A stretch of DNA of 64,000 bases from Micromonospora sp. HNM0581 (GCF_012726175.1 NZ_JAASAD010000001.1:496001-560000); one strand, 5' to 3'. Positions 16,292-26,572 are shown, counted from the first letter of the stretch. Numbers and translations are program-made. The notes: generated by a model not told the origin, from the letters alone.

Positions 16292-17800
16292 TCAGATGTT
16301 GACGTTGATGGCGTCGGGGACCGCGTTCGTGGCCGGTGTGCCGTGGCCGATACCCGCATACACCTGCGGCTGGGTTTGTCGTAGATGGCCGGCCCACATG
16401 CCACCGGCCGCCGCTGTCCCGGCGACGATCGCGGGCAGCAGCAGCGGCAGCAGCGACCCGGGGGCGGCACCGAGCAGCGCCCCGGCGTTGCTGACCATCG
16501 CGACGAGCACCACCGAGCCGGCGAGTAGCCCCAGCGTGGGCGCGACCCGCCACTGCCACAGGCCGCCGTCACCCCGAGCGGGTTTCGGTGCGGTCAGGGC
16601 TGATGCCGACGCGGCCAGCAGCAAACACAGCAACCCCAACGCGCCCAGCGTGGACAGCCACGCGAACATCTGCCCGACCGGGTCCGCGCCGACCAGCGCG
16701 AACCCGCCCACCACCACGGCGGCGGTGGCGGTTTGGGTCAGAGACCCGCCACGTGGCGCGGCCACTCGGGCGCCGCCGTCTGCTCCGGCAAGCCCGGTCG
16801 GTAGCACCCCCTCGCGGGCCATCGCGAACACGTACCGGGCGATCACGGAGTGAAAGGCCAGCATCGCGGTGATGATCGCAAGGATCAGCAGCAGCCCTGC
16901 CGCGGTGACCCAGAAGGTGCCGGCCCGGTCGAGGATCGTCAGCGGCAGGTCCGGGTCTGCTGCGGCGGCCTGCCCGGGACTGGCCGGCCCGACGGCCAAA
17001 CCCATCGCCCACGCTGCCGTGGCGTACACGACGCCGAGCACCAGCGCCCCGGTGATGGTGGCGCGGCTGACCGCCCGCCGGTCGACGGCCTCCTCCACGA
17101 ACGAGCCGGGGGCGTCGATGCCCATGAGGGAGGCGACACCGAAGGCGACCGCGCCGCCGATACCACCGACCGCGAGGCCGGAGGCGTTGAATCCGTCCCA
17201 GGAGAGTGTGTTCGCGGAGCCGACCCCGGCGGCGATGAACACGGCGACGACGAGCAGCGACACGGTGAGGACCCCGGCCAGCAGCCAGGTGGAGCGGACG
17301 ACCGGCCAGCGGCCGAACACGGCGACCGAGGCGAGGGCGATACCGGCCCACACGGGCCATGATCCGCCGAGCTGGGCGGCGAGTGTCGCGCCGAGCAGTC
17401 CGTAGAGGCTGATCTGGATCGCGTTGTAGGCGAGCAGGGCGACCATGCCGCCGGCCACGCCCCAGCCTCTGCCGAGCCCGGAGGCGAGGATGCCGTAGTA
17501 GGCGGCGGGGTGGCTGACCTGCCGGGCCTTGGCCGTGTAGCCGACGGCGAGCAGTGCCACGGTGGCGGCGACGAGGAGGTAGGTCGCCGGTAGGGCGGTC
17601 ACGCCGGTGGCGGCGTAGATGGCGGGGATACCGCCGAGGAGGACGACCAAGGGTGCGGATGCGGCGGCACCGAATGTCCACAGGCCGGCGGGGGTGACGG
17701 TGCGGCGGGCCAAGGCGACCTGTACCTGCGCGGTCATCGGGCTCGTGCGGGCGGTTCGTCCGGCCGGCGGCTGCCGGCGGCGGCGTGAGGTGGCAGGCAT
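16292..17800 (-). CDS. APC superfamily amino acid permease
   Basis: About 502 residues with roughly twelve hydrophobic helices. The APC fingerprint appears as LWTFGAAASAPLVVLLGGIP in helix 1, YYGILASGLGRGWGVAGGMV in helix 3 and MGIDAPGSFVEEAVDRR after helix 6. ATG 17800 is preferred because AGGAAG lies nine bases upstream; the first 40 residues are Arg-rich. It heads an operon with the unknown 307-residue protein and the decarboxylase. That context suggests uptake of the amino acid and/or exchange for its amine, as in histidine/histamine-type antiport. Direction and substrate are inferred. Confidence 0.85.
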   Translation of the reverse strand: MPATSRRRRQPPAGRTARTSPMTAQVQVALARRTVTPAGLWTFGAAASAPLVVLLGGIPAIYAATGVTALPATYLLVAATVALLAVGYTAKARQVSHPAAYYGILASGLGRGWGVAGGMVALLAYNAIQISLYGLLGATLAAQLGGSWPVWAGIALASVAVFGRWPVVRSTWLLAGVLTVSLLVVAVFIAAGVGSANTLSWDGFNASGLAVGGIGGAVAFGVASLMGIDAPGSFVEEAVDRRAVSRATITGALVLGVVYATAAWAMGLAVGPASPGQAAAADPDLPLTILDRAGTFWVTAAGLLLILAIITAMLAFHSVIARYVFAMAREGVLPTGLAGADGGARVAAPRGGSLTQTATAAVVVGGFALVGADPVGQMFAWLSTLGALGLLCLLLAASASALTAPKPARGDGGLWQWRVAPTLGLLAGSVVLVAMVSNAGALLGAAPGSLLPLLLPAIVAGTAAAGGMWAGHLRQTQPQVYAGIGHGTPATNAVPDAINVNI

Positions 17801-17875
17801 AGGTCGTCTTCCTGTGAGATTCGGTGTGCGTGGAAGGGCCGAACTCCGCACGCCTGCGGGGTCCGGCCGGGGTGA

Positions 17876-17998
17876 TTACAGAGATCGCCGCAGTGGTGTG
17901 CGCGCGATGGCCACCGCCCCGATGAACGGTGTCGCCGCCCGGTGCGCCCGGTGCCGGCGCGGTAGCCCGTCCACGGCCTCGTCGGGTTGCCGCCACAT
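17876..17998 (-). CDS. Possible 40-residue ORF upstream of the permease operon
   Basis: ATG 17998 opens a 40-codon frame with mostly G/C third positions, Arg-rich, ending 75 bases upstream of the permease start. No clear ribosome binding site or known family is visible. It may be a leader peptide, a small protein, or chance. Confidence 0.25.
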   Translation of the reverse strand: MWRQPDEAVDGLPRRHRAHRAATPFIGAVAIARTPLRRSL

Positions 17999-18042
17999 GC
18001 GCCACAGGACCGGCCCGCCAGTGCCGACATCACAAGGTCGCG

Positions 18043-18300
18043 TCACCGGTAGCCTGCCATGTTGTCGCGGATGGCTGTGACGAGCACGAGCGCGTCCCAG
18101 CAGTGCGTCCGGTCACAGTCGGGGGCCCGGTGGTTGCATTCGTGGCCGTGGACCAGGACCAGGCCGCCGTAGCTGCTCTTCCCGACTGCCACTGTGGATA
18201 TGAGGGCGTCACGGTCGGCTGGCACATCGGGGCTCGGATACCACTCGCCGGCTAGTAGCCGCAGCACCCGCCCCGAGGGGACCTCGATTAGCACTCGCAT
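18043..18300 (-). CDS. Small protein of unknown function
   Basis: 85 residues, ATG start. The first half reads like a compact beta structure (MRVLIEVPSGRVLRLLAGEW). The second half has HGHECNHRAPDCDRTHCWDA, a clustered His/Cys pattern that could bind a metal. Codon use agrees with neighbouring genes. It lies between two hairpins in the accessory-looking stretch upstream of the decarboxylase operon. No family is recognised. Confidence 0.55.
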   Translation of the reverse strand: MRVLIEVPSGRVLRLLAGEWYPSPDVPADRDALISTVAVGKSSYGGLVLVHGHECNHRAPDCDRTHCWDALVLVTAIRDNMAGYR

Positions 18301-18326
18301 GTGTACGCCCCTGAGTCGTGTGGCCG

Positions 18327-18401
18327 GGGGCTGCGGTAGACGTTCGTCGGCACCGGTCGGGCGAAGAGGACGGTGCCGATGGGACCGCGTCTACCGCAGC
18401 C
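18327..18401. repeat. Nested long inverted repeat, probable terminator
   Basis: A 15-bp perfect stem (18327-18341 with 18387-18401, GGGCTGCGGTAGACG and complement) encloses a second smaller inverted repeat (TCGGCACCG at 18346-18354 and CGGTGCCGA at 18370-18378). It lies in the 252-base gap between two same-strand small genes. A terminator or processed RNA hairpin is likely. Apart from a smaller hairpin at the 3' end of the next gene (18553-18571), I see nothing else in the gap. Confidence 0.7.
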
Positions 18402-18552
18402 CGTCGACGGGGAGTTCCGCAGGCGACAGGCCGTGACGTTGTGTGTCGACGACCCGCCGCGCGTTCACCCCTTTTGCGGCCACCTGCAACGTTGAGGTGA
18501 CCTGGATGTAGGTTGCCCGCTACTGGCCGTCAGGCAGTCCCACATCGGGTAA

Positions 18553-19071
18553 CTACCCCGAGGTGGGGTAGCGGCGGCTGCGGTTGGTCGGCTTCCGGCG
18601 TTTCGGCACCGGTGCCGTCGTACCCGTGGCGGGGGTGCCCTGCCTGCGCACACACTCCGGTTCCGGGCACACGCACCGGAACCGGACTTCGTCGGAGGGG
18701 ATGGCGGCACCGCCGCAGTGGTGGGGTATGGACAGGATCGACGGCTGGCAGCCCATGCAGTGCACGTCGGCTATCGGTTTGGACCGGCGGATCCAGCCGA
18801 TGATGCGGTGATGCAGGTCCATCGGGTCGTCGTCGGGCAGGTCGTCGAGGGCCTGGTAGTAGTGGCTGGCCATGTACTGCGCGAGGTTCGCCTCGTCGGT
18901 GCTGTATGCCTTGAGTAGTCGGGCCCGTAGGGGTGGGCAGGGCCACGGCTCGCCGCATCGCTGGCAGTCCCATGCGGGTCGTTGCGGGACGTGTAGGTCC
19001 CGGTAGGCGGCTTCGGCCATGCGTGCCCGGTAGCCGGGGTCATGGTCGTGGTCGTGGTCGTGGTCGCGCAT
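18553..19071 (-). CDS. Cys-rich (zinc-ribbon-like) protein of unknown function
   Basis: 172 residues from ATG 19071, with GGGGGTG just upstream. It begins with an alternating DHDHDHDHD tract (residues 3-11), probably metal-binding or slippage-prone. A putative zinc knuckle WDCQRCGEPWPC follows at about residue 34, then further Cys pairs HCMGCQPS and CVCPEPEC. The WxCxxCGxPWPCxxxR motif recurs in small actinomycete proteins of unknown function that are sometimes labelled flavin reductases without support. The tail is basic (KRRKPTNRSRRYP). A nucleic-acid-binding role is possible but unproven. Confidence 0.65.
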   Translation of the reverse strand: MRDHDHDHDHDPGYRARMAEAAYRDLHVPQRPAWDCQRCGEPWPCPPLRARLLKAYSTDEANLAQYMASHYYQALDDLPDDDPMDLHHRIIGWIRRSKPIADVHCMGCQPSILSIPHHCGGAAIPSDEVRFRCVCPEPECVRRQGTPATGTTAPVPKRRKPTNRSRRYPTSG

Positions 19072-19098
19072 CCGCACCCCCGGGCTGTCCGCACATGG

Positions 19099-19173
19099 CG
19101 GGTAGGGCTGCGGTGCCCGCGCGTACGCGACATCGGGCCGCTCGGGTGACGGCGGGCACCGCAGCCCTACCCG
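19099..19173. repeat. 22-bp perfect inverted repeat with 31-base spacer
   Basis: Arms at 19099-19120 and 19152-19173 are perfectly complementary over 22 bases (core TAGGGCTGCGGTGCCCGC). It lies between the XRE-TPR regulator stop and the start of the Cys-rich gene, both on the minus strand. It is much longer than a normal terminator stem. It could be a strong terminator, a regulator site, or the trace of a mobile element end. Confidence 0.75.
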
Positions 19174-19263
19174 TCACCGAACGTAAGAGGACGCTCACCG
19201 ATGGTGTGGCCCACGCCGGGGGACTACCCCACGGCGGGGCAGCTGTCCCGGCTGATGGCGAGG

Positions 19264-20451
19264 TCAGATGATGCCGGCCGCCGCGGCGAGGCGACGCACG
19301 TCAGCGCGGGTCGTCGGTGTCTCCCGGGTCAGCAGTTCCCGCACCGTGCCCTGCATCAGCGGCACCCCTGCGTCCTCCGGTGAGGTCCGCAACGCCGCCA
19401 ACAGCATGTGGACCGCCGCGAAGTCCTCCCGCCGGTTCGCGTACGCGCGGGCCATGTGCAGCAGATGCGTGCGCCGTCGCTCGATGCTCGGGGACCGTCC
19501 GGCGTCGACCCGTTCGCCGATGCGCAGCGCCTCCCCCGACCGGGACAGGTCCAGGGCGACGGCCGCCCGGTGCACACCGACGTTCGTGGGGCCGAAAAAC
19601 AGCCAATGGTGCGTCGTTTCGCCGACTTTCGCGGCGAGTTCGTCGGCGCGCTCCAGAGCCAACGCGGCTTGACGTTCGTCGCGGCGGCGGGCGTGCTGCA
19701 CAGCGGTGAGCAGGTGCAGCCCGCCGAGCGCGGCCACCGTCGCCGGGTCCTCGGCGGTGCGGGTGTCGGCGATGGCCTGCGCGCACACGTCGATGGCATG
19801 TTCGGCGAATCCCCGGTTGGACAGGGTTTGTCCCAGGTTCCAGGCGGCGGCGGCCCGGAAGCTCGGGTCGTCGGCCTCTAGCGCGGCGGTCATCGCCCGG
19901 TCAGCGGCAACCGCCGCCAGGTCTTGCGCCCCCACCCGCTTGCAGTAGGGCCGCACCAGCAGGTACAGGTCGCAGGTGGCCCGCTGCACGGCCCGCCGGT
20001 CCGCGCCCTCGGCCGCGTCCGCGGCGGCGCGGGCGGCGTGAACGAGGCCGGGCAGGATCGGCCCGGTGTAGGAGAATCGTTGCGGTGACTGGTACCAGGT
20101 CGTCCACGCGAGACGCACCGACGCGGTCAGCGTCGCCGCGTCGGGCACCTCGTCCACGGTGGGCCGGTACGCGGTCATCGCCGCCCGCAGCGGTCCGACG
20201 GTTTCGTGTTCGACGGGGTCGTCGGGCAGTGCGCCGAAGGGTAGGCCGGTGAGGGTGTAGAGGTCACGGACACCGAGGACACGGGCGATCTCAATCCAGT
20301 CCGCCAGGCTCGACGGGGACCGCTCTCCGCTTTCCCATTTCCGCCACGCGCCGATGCTCTTCCCGACGAGCTGCGCGGCAGCCTCTTGGGTGAGTCCACG
20401 CCTGACTCGATACAGCCTGATCCGCTCACCTGGCGGCATGATGGAGTCCAT
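19264..20451 (-). CDS. XRE-family regulator with TPR-like sensor domain
   Basis: 395 residues. An N-terminal helix-turn-helix (residues 6-60: GERIRLYRVRRGLTQEAAAQ, then VGKSIGAWRKWESGERSPSS) is followed by about 330 residues of Ala-rich helical repeats typical of TPR-containing actinomycete regulators (FRAAAAWNLGQTLSNRGFAE, LALERADELAAKVGE). Members often sense peptides or small ligands and control nearby metabolic clusters. ATG 20451 has CAGGAAGG upstream and lies inside the preceding small gene, so translation is coupled. It is the best candidate to control the decarboxylase operon. The gene ends 90 bases before the 22-bp inverted repeat. Confidence 0.82.
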   Translation of the reverse strand: MDSIMPPGERIRLYRVRRGLTQEAAAQLVGKSIGAWRKWESGERSPSSLADWIEIARVLGVRDLYTLTGLPFGALPDDPVEHETVGPLRAAMTAYRPTVDEVPDAATLTASVRLAWTTWYQSPQRFSYTGPILPGLVHAARAAADAAEGADRRAVQRATCDLYLLVRPYCKRVGAQDLAAVAADRAMTAALEADDPSFRAAAAWNLGQTLSNRGFAEHAIDVCAQAIADTRTAEDPATVAALGGLHLLTAVQHARRRDERQAALALERADELAAKVGETTHHWLFFGPTNVGVHRAAVALDLSRSGEALRIGERVDAGRSPSIERRRTHLLHMARAYANRREDFAAVHMLLAALRTSPEDAGVPLMQGTVRELLTRETPTTRADVRRLAAAAGII

Positions 20452-20743
20452 ATCGGCTGCGCCTTCCTGCACGAAGGTTTCCGTCCATGTCCGACGGTAC
20501 TCCGGCAGGGTAGGTGGACGGTACGATGTTCGGGTCGCGGCGCAGCTCCCACCACTCGCGCAGCTTCCACCACTCGTGCGGCTTCCCCGCCTCTGTGGAC
20601 ACGCCCCGGATGCCGGTGTGGTACCAGCCGTCGGCCAAGTGCAGCGGGATCGGCTGCGCGAACAGGTAGGTGATCGCCGCGAGTGGGCACGGGCGACGAT
20701 CGTGAATCGGGTGATCTCCACCGTCGATCCCGAGGCCCGCCAC
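20426..20743 (-). CDS. Small Trp-rich protein upstream of the XRE-TPR regulator
   Basis: 105 residues from GTG 20743, which lies directly after the groEL-side terminator. Codons show the normal strong G/C third-position bias. The middle contains a short tandem repeat, EWWKLREWWEL. The 3' end overlaps the regulator start by 26 bases, giving a two-gene operon. No family is recognised. It may be a partner or modulator of the regulator. Confidence 0.55.
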   Translation of the reverse strand: MAGLGIDGGDHPIHDRRPCPLAAITYLFAQPIPLHLADGWYHTGIRGVSTEAGKPHEWWKLREWWELRRDPNIVPSTYPAGVPSDMDGNLRAGRRSRYGLHHAAR

Positions 20744-20750
20744 GGAGCCG

Positions 20751-20782
20751 AAAGGGCGGGCCGCTGACGCGGCCCGCCCTTT
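20751..20782. terminator. groEL terminator
   Basis: A 14-bp perfect stem (AAAGGGCGGGCCGC and complement) with a TGAC loop lies 19 bases after the groEL stop codon. This is the strongest hairpin in the region and would insulate groEL from the regulator operon on the same strand. Confidence 0.9.
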
Positions 20783-20800
20783 CTTTGGTTGGAGCTGGAC

Positions 20801-22647
<1,847 letters not shown>

Positions 22648-22655
22648 TAACTTGT

Positions 22656-22682
22656 TTAGCACTCTCCCCTGTCGAGTGCAAG
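22656..22682. promoter_or_regulatory. CIRCE operator 2 (HrcA site)
   Basis: TTAGCACTC, nine bases, then GAGTGCAAG. The left arm matches consensus exactly; the right arm differs at its end. It is 35 bp from the first operator centre to centre, a spacing that would let two HrcA dimers cover the promoter. Confidence 0.9.
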
Positions 22683-22696
22683 CACGATGACCGGGG

Positions 22697-23713
22697 TCAG
22701 CCGAGTTCGGCCGCCAGTTGCACGCCGTTCACCGGCCCCTCGTACGCCCGCTGCTCGGCATAGGTGACCACGAGCCCGACCAGTTGTACGAGGTGGGCCG
22801 GCAGCGCCAGCACGGCGACCACCGCGATCGTCAGCACCACCCCCACCGCGGTGCCCGGCGAGTCGAGCGGAGTGACACCGAAGGGCAGGACCGCAAACGC
22901 CTCGACGATGTTCGCGACCAGCGTGACACCGACTGCCGCAACGGCCACCAAGGCCACCCGGCCGAGCAACAACCCCAGCCGGTCCCGCAACATCTGGTGC
23001 GCCCGGCTGAGCGGGTCGTGCCGCTCGAAGAGGTAGACCGGGCCGGCCATGGCGAACGCGAAGGCCGCGTACAGACCGGGCAGGAAGCAGAGGCAGAACC
23101 CGGCAGTGACGATCAGGGTGATCAGCAGGGTCCAACCCCAGAGTCCCAGCGCCCGTCGCACCCCGTAACGCAGGGCGGCACCGGTGTCGGCCCGCTCACC
23201 TGCCGCCTGCCGGACGATCACCCAGGTGCCGGCGGCCCAGCCCACCGACTGCACCAGGCCGAGCAGCAGGCTGCCACCGATCAGCACGATCAGGAGCGTC
23301 GCGAGATCTGCCCAGAAGTTCGCCGGCAACGCGGCGGAGTCGCCGGCGAGTTGGTCGTCCCAGCCGACCGAGGAATCCACCGCCAGCACGAGCACCGACA
23401 CCACCGTGGCCGGGAGTACCTGGGTGAGCACGAGGATCGGGAGTAGTTGTCGCCAGCCGCGACGAGCGGCGCCCGCACACCGTGCGAACCAGCCGCCCAG
23501 GCCAGCCCCGGGTGGGGTGACCAGAGCGTCGGCCGGATCGAACCCGTGACCAGCCGGGGGATACCAGCCGTATCCCGGTTGGCCGGGGTAGGACGGCACA
23601 CCGGCGTACGAGGGCTGGCTGGGGTGAGCCGGCGGCACAGCGTACGGCGGCTGACCGATCCCTCCGGCCGGCGGCGGTGAGGACGGACCTGTCGGGGGCA
23701 GTTGGTCGGACAT
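22697..23713 (-). CDS. Polytopic membrane protein with Pro/Gly/Tyr-rich N-terminal tail
   Basis: 338 residues. The first 75 are low complexity, with repeated [13 protein letters not shown] elements. About six hydrophobic segments follow, with [21 protein letters not shown] near the middle. That pattern resembles the membrane domain of glycerophosphodiester phosphodiesterase-like and DUF-type integral proteins of actinomycetes, but no catalytic domain is present. ATG 23713 has GGAGGTGCC upstream. Function is unknown. The gene ends 14 bases from the second CIRCE site and is transcribed toward groEL. Confidence 0.75.
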   Translation of the reverse strand: MSDQLPPTGPSSPPPAGGIGQPPYAVPPAHPSQPSYAGVPSYPGQPGYGWYPPAGHGFDPADALVTPPGAGLGGWFARCAGAARRGWRQLLPILVLTQVLPATVVSVLVLAVDSSVGWDDQLAGDSAALPANFWADLATLLIVLIGGSLLLGLVQSVGWAAGTWVIVRQAAGERADTGAALRYGVRRALGLWGWTLLITLIVTAGFCLCFLPGLYAAFAFAMAGPVYLFERHDPLSRAHQMLRDRLGLLLGRVALVAVAAVGVTLVANIVEAFAVLPFGVTPLDSPGTAVGVVLTIAVVAVLALPAHLVQLVGLVVTYAEQRAYEGPVNGVQLAAELG

Positions 23714-23841
23714 GGCACCTCCACAGCGACGGCTGGATCGGCCCATGATCTTCCCTTGTGGGGCACCGGAACCGCAGCCCCCTCCGACCTCTGGTCACGC
23801 CACCCCGTCGACGATCGGCCGGCGGGGTGGGCCGGCCGCAC

Positions 23842-24045
23842 TCAGGCGACGACGCGTACCTGCTCGGCCTGCGGGCCCTTCTGCCCCTGGGCGATCTCGA
23901 ACTCCACCCGCTGACCGTCGTCCAGTGCCTTGTAGCCGTCCATCTCGATCGCGGAGAAGTGGACGAAGACGTCCTGCCCGCCGTCGACGGCGATGAAGCC
24001 GTAGCCCTTCTCGGCGTTGAACCACTTCACGGTGCCTTGTGCCAC
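23842..24045 (-). CDS. Cold-shock domain protein, CspA family
   Basis: 67 residues, a single cold-shock domain. RNP1 ([10 protein letters not shown]) and RNP2 (VFVHFSAI) are both present after the typical [11 protein letters not shown] start. It binds single-stranded RNA/DNA and acts as an RNA chaperone. GTG 24045 is preceded by GAGGAAG. A 10-bp hairpin lies 75 bases upstream, in what is likely its 5' leader. Confidence 0.95.
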   Translation of the reverse strand: MAQGTVKWFNAEKGYGFIAVDGGQDVFVHFSAIEMDGYKALDDGQRVEFEIAQGQKGPQAEQVRVVA

Positions 24046-24119
24046 GGTGTCTTCCTCACTCTGCACGGCGTTTTGCCACTTCGGGGCGCCGGGGCACCGG
24101 CACCCGGAATACACCGGTT

Positions 24120-24143
24120 TCCACGGTCCACAGGGACCGTGGA
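24120..24143. promoter_or_regulatory. Hairpin in the leader region of the cold-shock gene
   Basis: A perfect 10-bp stem (TCCACGGTCC / GGACCGTGGA) with a four-base ACAG loop lies between the divergent cold-shock and acetyltransferase genes. Cold-shock mRNAs are often controlled by leader structure, so this may be a thermosensitive or stability element. An operator is the alternative. Confidence 0.5.
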
Positions 24144-24254
24144 CCGGGTGACCGAAATCGCACGCTACACGAGGAGTGACGACGGCGCACGGCCACAAAT
24201 CGGGCGTATTACCGAAACGGAGATCGTTACCCGTCATTGTGATAAGCATGCGGC

Positions 24255-24785
24255 ATGACGAGCGTCACCGACGGAACCGGCGTAGGTCGGGCCGCCGTCC
24301 GCCGGGTGCAGCCGGACGACTCGGCCCGGATGCGGGCACTCCGCCTGGAGATGCTCGCGGACGCCCCGCTGGCCTTCCTGGAAACGATCGCCGAAGCCGC
24401 AGCCCGGCCCCATGCCGAGTACGCCGCCCGCGTCGCCCAGGTCTCCGCAGGCCCGGGCACCGCCCAGTTCGTGGCGGACCCGGGCGGCAGGCTGGTCGGG
24501 CACGTCGGCGGGATCGCCCACCCGACCGAGCCGGGGGTGACCGTGCTCTACGCCGTCTACATCACACCGGGTTGGCGGGGCACCGGACTACTCACGGACC
24601 TGGTCGACTGCGCGGCCCGCTGGTCCCGCTCCTGCGGACGGCACGAGCTGATGCTCGAGGTGGTCGTCGGCAACGACCGGGCCTACCGGGCCTATCAGAG
24701 ACTCGGCTTCGTCGACACCGGTGTCCGCGTTCCCCACCCGAACATTCCCGCGTTACGCGAACTCCAGATGCGCAGGGCCGCGTAG
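24255..24785 (+). CDS. GNAT family N-acetyltransferase
   Basis: 176 residues with a complete GNAT fold: [20 protein letters not shown] at the start, [10 protein letters not shown] strand 4, [20 protein letters not shown] with the acetyl-CoA pyrophosphate loop (RGTGL), and [17 protein letters not shown] near the end. The acceptor is unknown. ATG 24255, monocistronic, ending at a bidirectional terminator. Confidence 0.9.
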   Translation: MTSVTDGTGVGRAAVRRVQPDDSARMRALRLEMLADAPLAFLETIAEAAARPHAEYAARVAQVSAGPGTAQFVADPGGRLVGHVGGIAHPTEPGVTVLYAVYITPGWRGTGLLTDLVDCAARWSRSCGRHELMLEVVVGNDRAYRAYQRLGFVDTGVRVPHPNIPALRELQMRRAA

Positions 24786-24806
24786 ACCGGCGGACGGTCG
24801 CCGGCC

Positions 24807-24837
24807 GGGGCGGCTGCCCGGAAACCGGAGCCGCCCC
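24807..24837. terminator. Bidirectional terminator hairpin
   Basis: A 9-bp stem GGGGCGGCT / AGCCGCCCC with an inner CCGG-AAA-CCGG stem lies between the convergent acetyltransferase and paaN genes. Confidence 0.85.
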
Positions 24838-24845
24838 GCAATCCC

Positions 24846-26531
24846 CTAGACGTGCCGGCGACTCTGCACGATGCGGAACCGGTTCGCCACGTACGCCCCA
24901 TCGGTCAACGCCGAGTTGGCTGCCGCGTTCGCTCCGCTGCCGTGGAAGTCGGAGAAGGCCGCCGACTGGTTCACGAAGACGCCACCGGTGAGGTTCGCCG
25001 ACAGGTGTACGCCGACTTCGATCGCCGCCGCCTCGGTGGCGTCCAGCACCGCGCCGTCGGTGGAGTAGACGGCGGCAGTCAGGGCACCCTTCTCCCCTAC
25101 GGTCGACCGAAGGATCTCCAGGCTGTGCGCGGTGGAGTCGGTGGCGACGGCGAAGGAGATCGGCCCGAACCACTCCCGCGAGTAGGTCGCGGTGTCGCCG
25201 GCATCGAGCTTGACGATCGCCGGCGTACGCACCACGGCGTCCGGAAACGACGGGTGCTCGACGGCACGTGACTCCAGCACCGGCGAACCGACCTTGGCGA
25301 CCTCCTCCAGTCGCTCCAGTACCCCGTCGTTGACGATGGCGCCGGTCAACTCCACACCCCTGGCCGGGTCCCCGGTGAGTTTGCCGATCGCCGCGGCGAT
25401 GCCACCGGCCACCTCGTCGAAACTCTTGTGCCCCTGGTCGGTGTCGATGCCGTCGCGGGGGATGAGGATGTTCTGCGAGGTGGTGCACATCTGGCCGCTG
25501 TAGAGAGTCAGCGTGAACCCCAGGTTGCGGCACATCCCGGCGAAGTCGTCGGTGGAGTCGACCACCACCGTGTTGATCCCAGCCTTCTCGGTGTACACCG
25601 TCGCCTGGCGGGCGTTGGCCTCCAGCCAGTCGCCGTACTCCGTGGAGCCGGTGAAATCGACGATCCGGACCGCCGGGTGCAGGGCCAGCGTCGAGGCGAG
25701 CTTCTCACCGGGTGCCTCGGGAGCCAGCAGGATCAGGTTCGGGTCGAATCCGGCCTCGGCAAGCACCTGGCGGGCGTACCGGACGGTGATGGCCAGCGGC
25801 AGCACCGCGCGCGGGTGCGGCTTGACCACGACGGGGTTACCGGTGACCAGCGAGGCGAACAGGCCCGGGTACGAATTCCAGGTCGGGAAGGTGTTGCAGC
25901 CGATGACCAGGGCGACTCCCCTGGGCACCACGTGGAAGGTCTTGGACATCCGCAACGGTTCGCCTTTGCTGACAGCCTTCTCCCAGCCGGCGGTGCCCGG
26001 GTGCCGGCTCATCTCCGCGTACCCGTAGGCGAGCGCCTCCAGCGCGCGGTCCAGGGCGTGCGCGCCGCCGGCCTGGAAGGCCATCACGAACGCCTGGCCG
26101 CTGGTGAACTGCACCGCGTTGGCCAGCTCGAAGACGTTCCGGTGCAGCCGGTCCAGGATTTCCAGGCAGACGCCCACCCGGGTCTGCGGGCCAGCGTCAC
26201 GCCAGCCGGGCAGCGCGGCCGACGCGGCGGCGACCAGCTGGTCGGCCCCGGCGTGCGGGTAGCCGACGTTGAGTGCGACGCCGAACGGGCTGTGTTCGGT
26301 GGCGACCCGCTCGCCGTCCCCGGGCTGGTCGAGTGGGAAGTCTCCACCCAGGTACGCCTCGAAGGCGGCCTTGCCGTCGGCGGCGGCGGTCTCGCCGTAC
26401 ACCCGGGGGCTCGGTGATTCCGGGTAGGCGGAGAAGTACCCCCGCTCCGAGATCGCGGCCAGCGCCCGGTCGAGGGTCTCGGCGTGCCTGTCGTAGTGGG
26501 GGTGCGGGGTCTCCGTCATGCTCGCCATCAT
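24846..26531 (-). CDS. paaN: PaaN-type aldehyde dehydrogenase (phenylacetate pathway protein)
   Basis: 561 residues, the length of actinomycete PaaN. Aldehyde dehydrogenase features are the catalytic Cys349 in LYSGQMCTTSQNILIP, the NAD-loop FTGSTEYG (about 294-300) and NPVVVKPHPRAVLPLA. The characteristic N-terminal extension (ERGYFSAYPESPSPRVYGE) distinguishes it from ordinary ALDHs. It is proposed to oxidise a ring-cleavage semialdehyde in phenylacetate degradation. No paaABCDE or paaK genes lie next to it, so the pathway context is missing. Of three clustered ATG codons, the first is annotated. Confidence 0.88.
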   Translation of the reverse strand: MMASMTETPHPHYDRHAETLDRALAAISERGYFSAYPESPSPRVYGETAAADGKAAFEAYLGGDFPLDQPGDGERVATEHSPFGVALNVGYPHAGADQLVAAASAALPGWRDAGPQTRVGVCLEILDRLHRNVFELANAVQFTSGQAFVMAFQAGGAHALDRALEALAYGYAEMSRHPGTAGWEKAVSKGEPLRMSKTFHVVPRGVALVIGCNTFPTWNSYPGLFASLVTGNPVVVKPHPRAVLPLAITVRYARQVLAEAGFDPNLILLAPEAPGEKLASTLALHPAVRIVDFTGSTEYGDWLEANARQATVYTEKAGINTVVVDSTDDFAGMCRNLGFTLTLYSGQMCTTSQNILIPRDGIDTDQGHKSFDEVAGGIAAAIGKLTGDPARGVELTGAIVNDGVLERLEEVAKVGSPVLESRAVEHPSFPDAVVRTPAIVKLDAGDTATYSREWFGPISFAVATDSTAHSLEILRSTVGEKGALTAAVYSTDGAVLDATEAAAIEVGVHLSANLTGGVFVNQSAAFSDFHGSGANAAANSALTDGAYVANRFRIVQSRRHV

Positions 26532-26572
26532 GCAACACGAAGCCCTCAGATCAGTAGGGGCGTGTCACAACT

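Noticed and set aside
19201..19383. Plus-strand 60-codon ORF beginning MVWPTPGDY with a possible ribosome binding site (AAGAGGA)
   Set aside because: Only the first 20 codons look coding; the rest is antisense to the XRE-TPR regulator. It could be the broken start of a lost gene, but the evidence is too thin to annotate.
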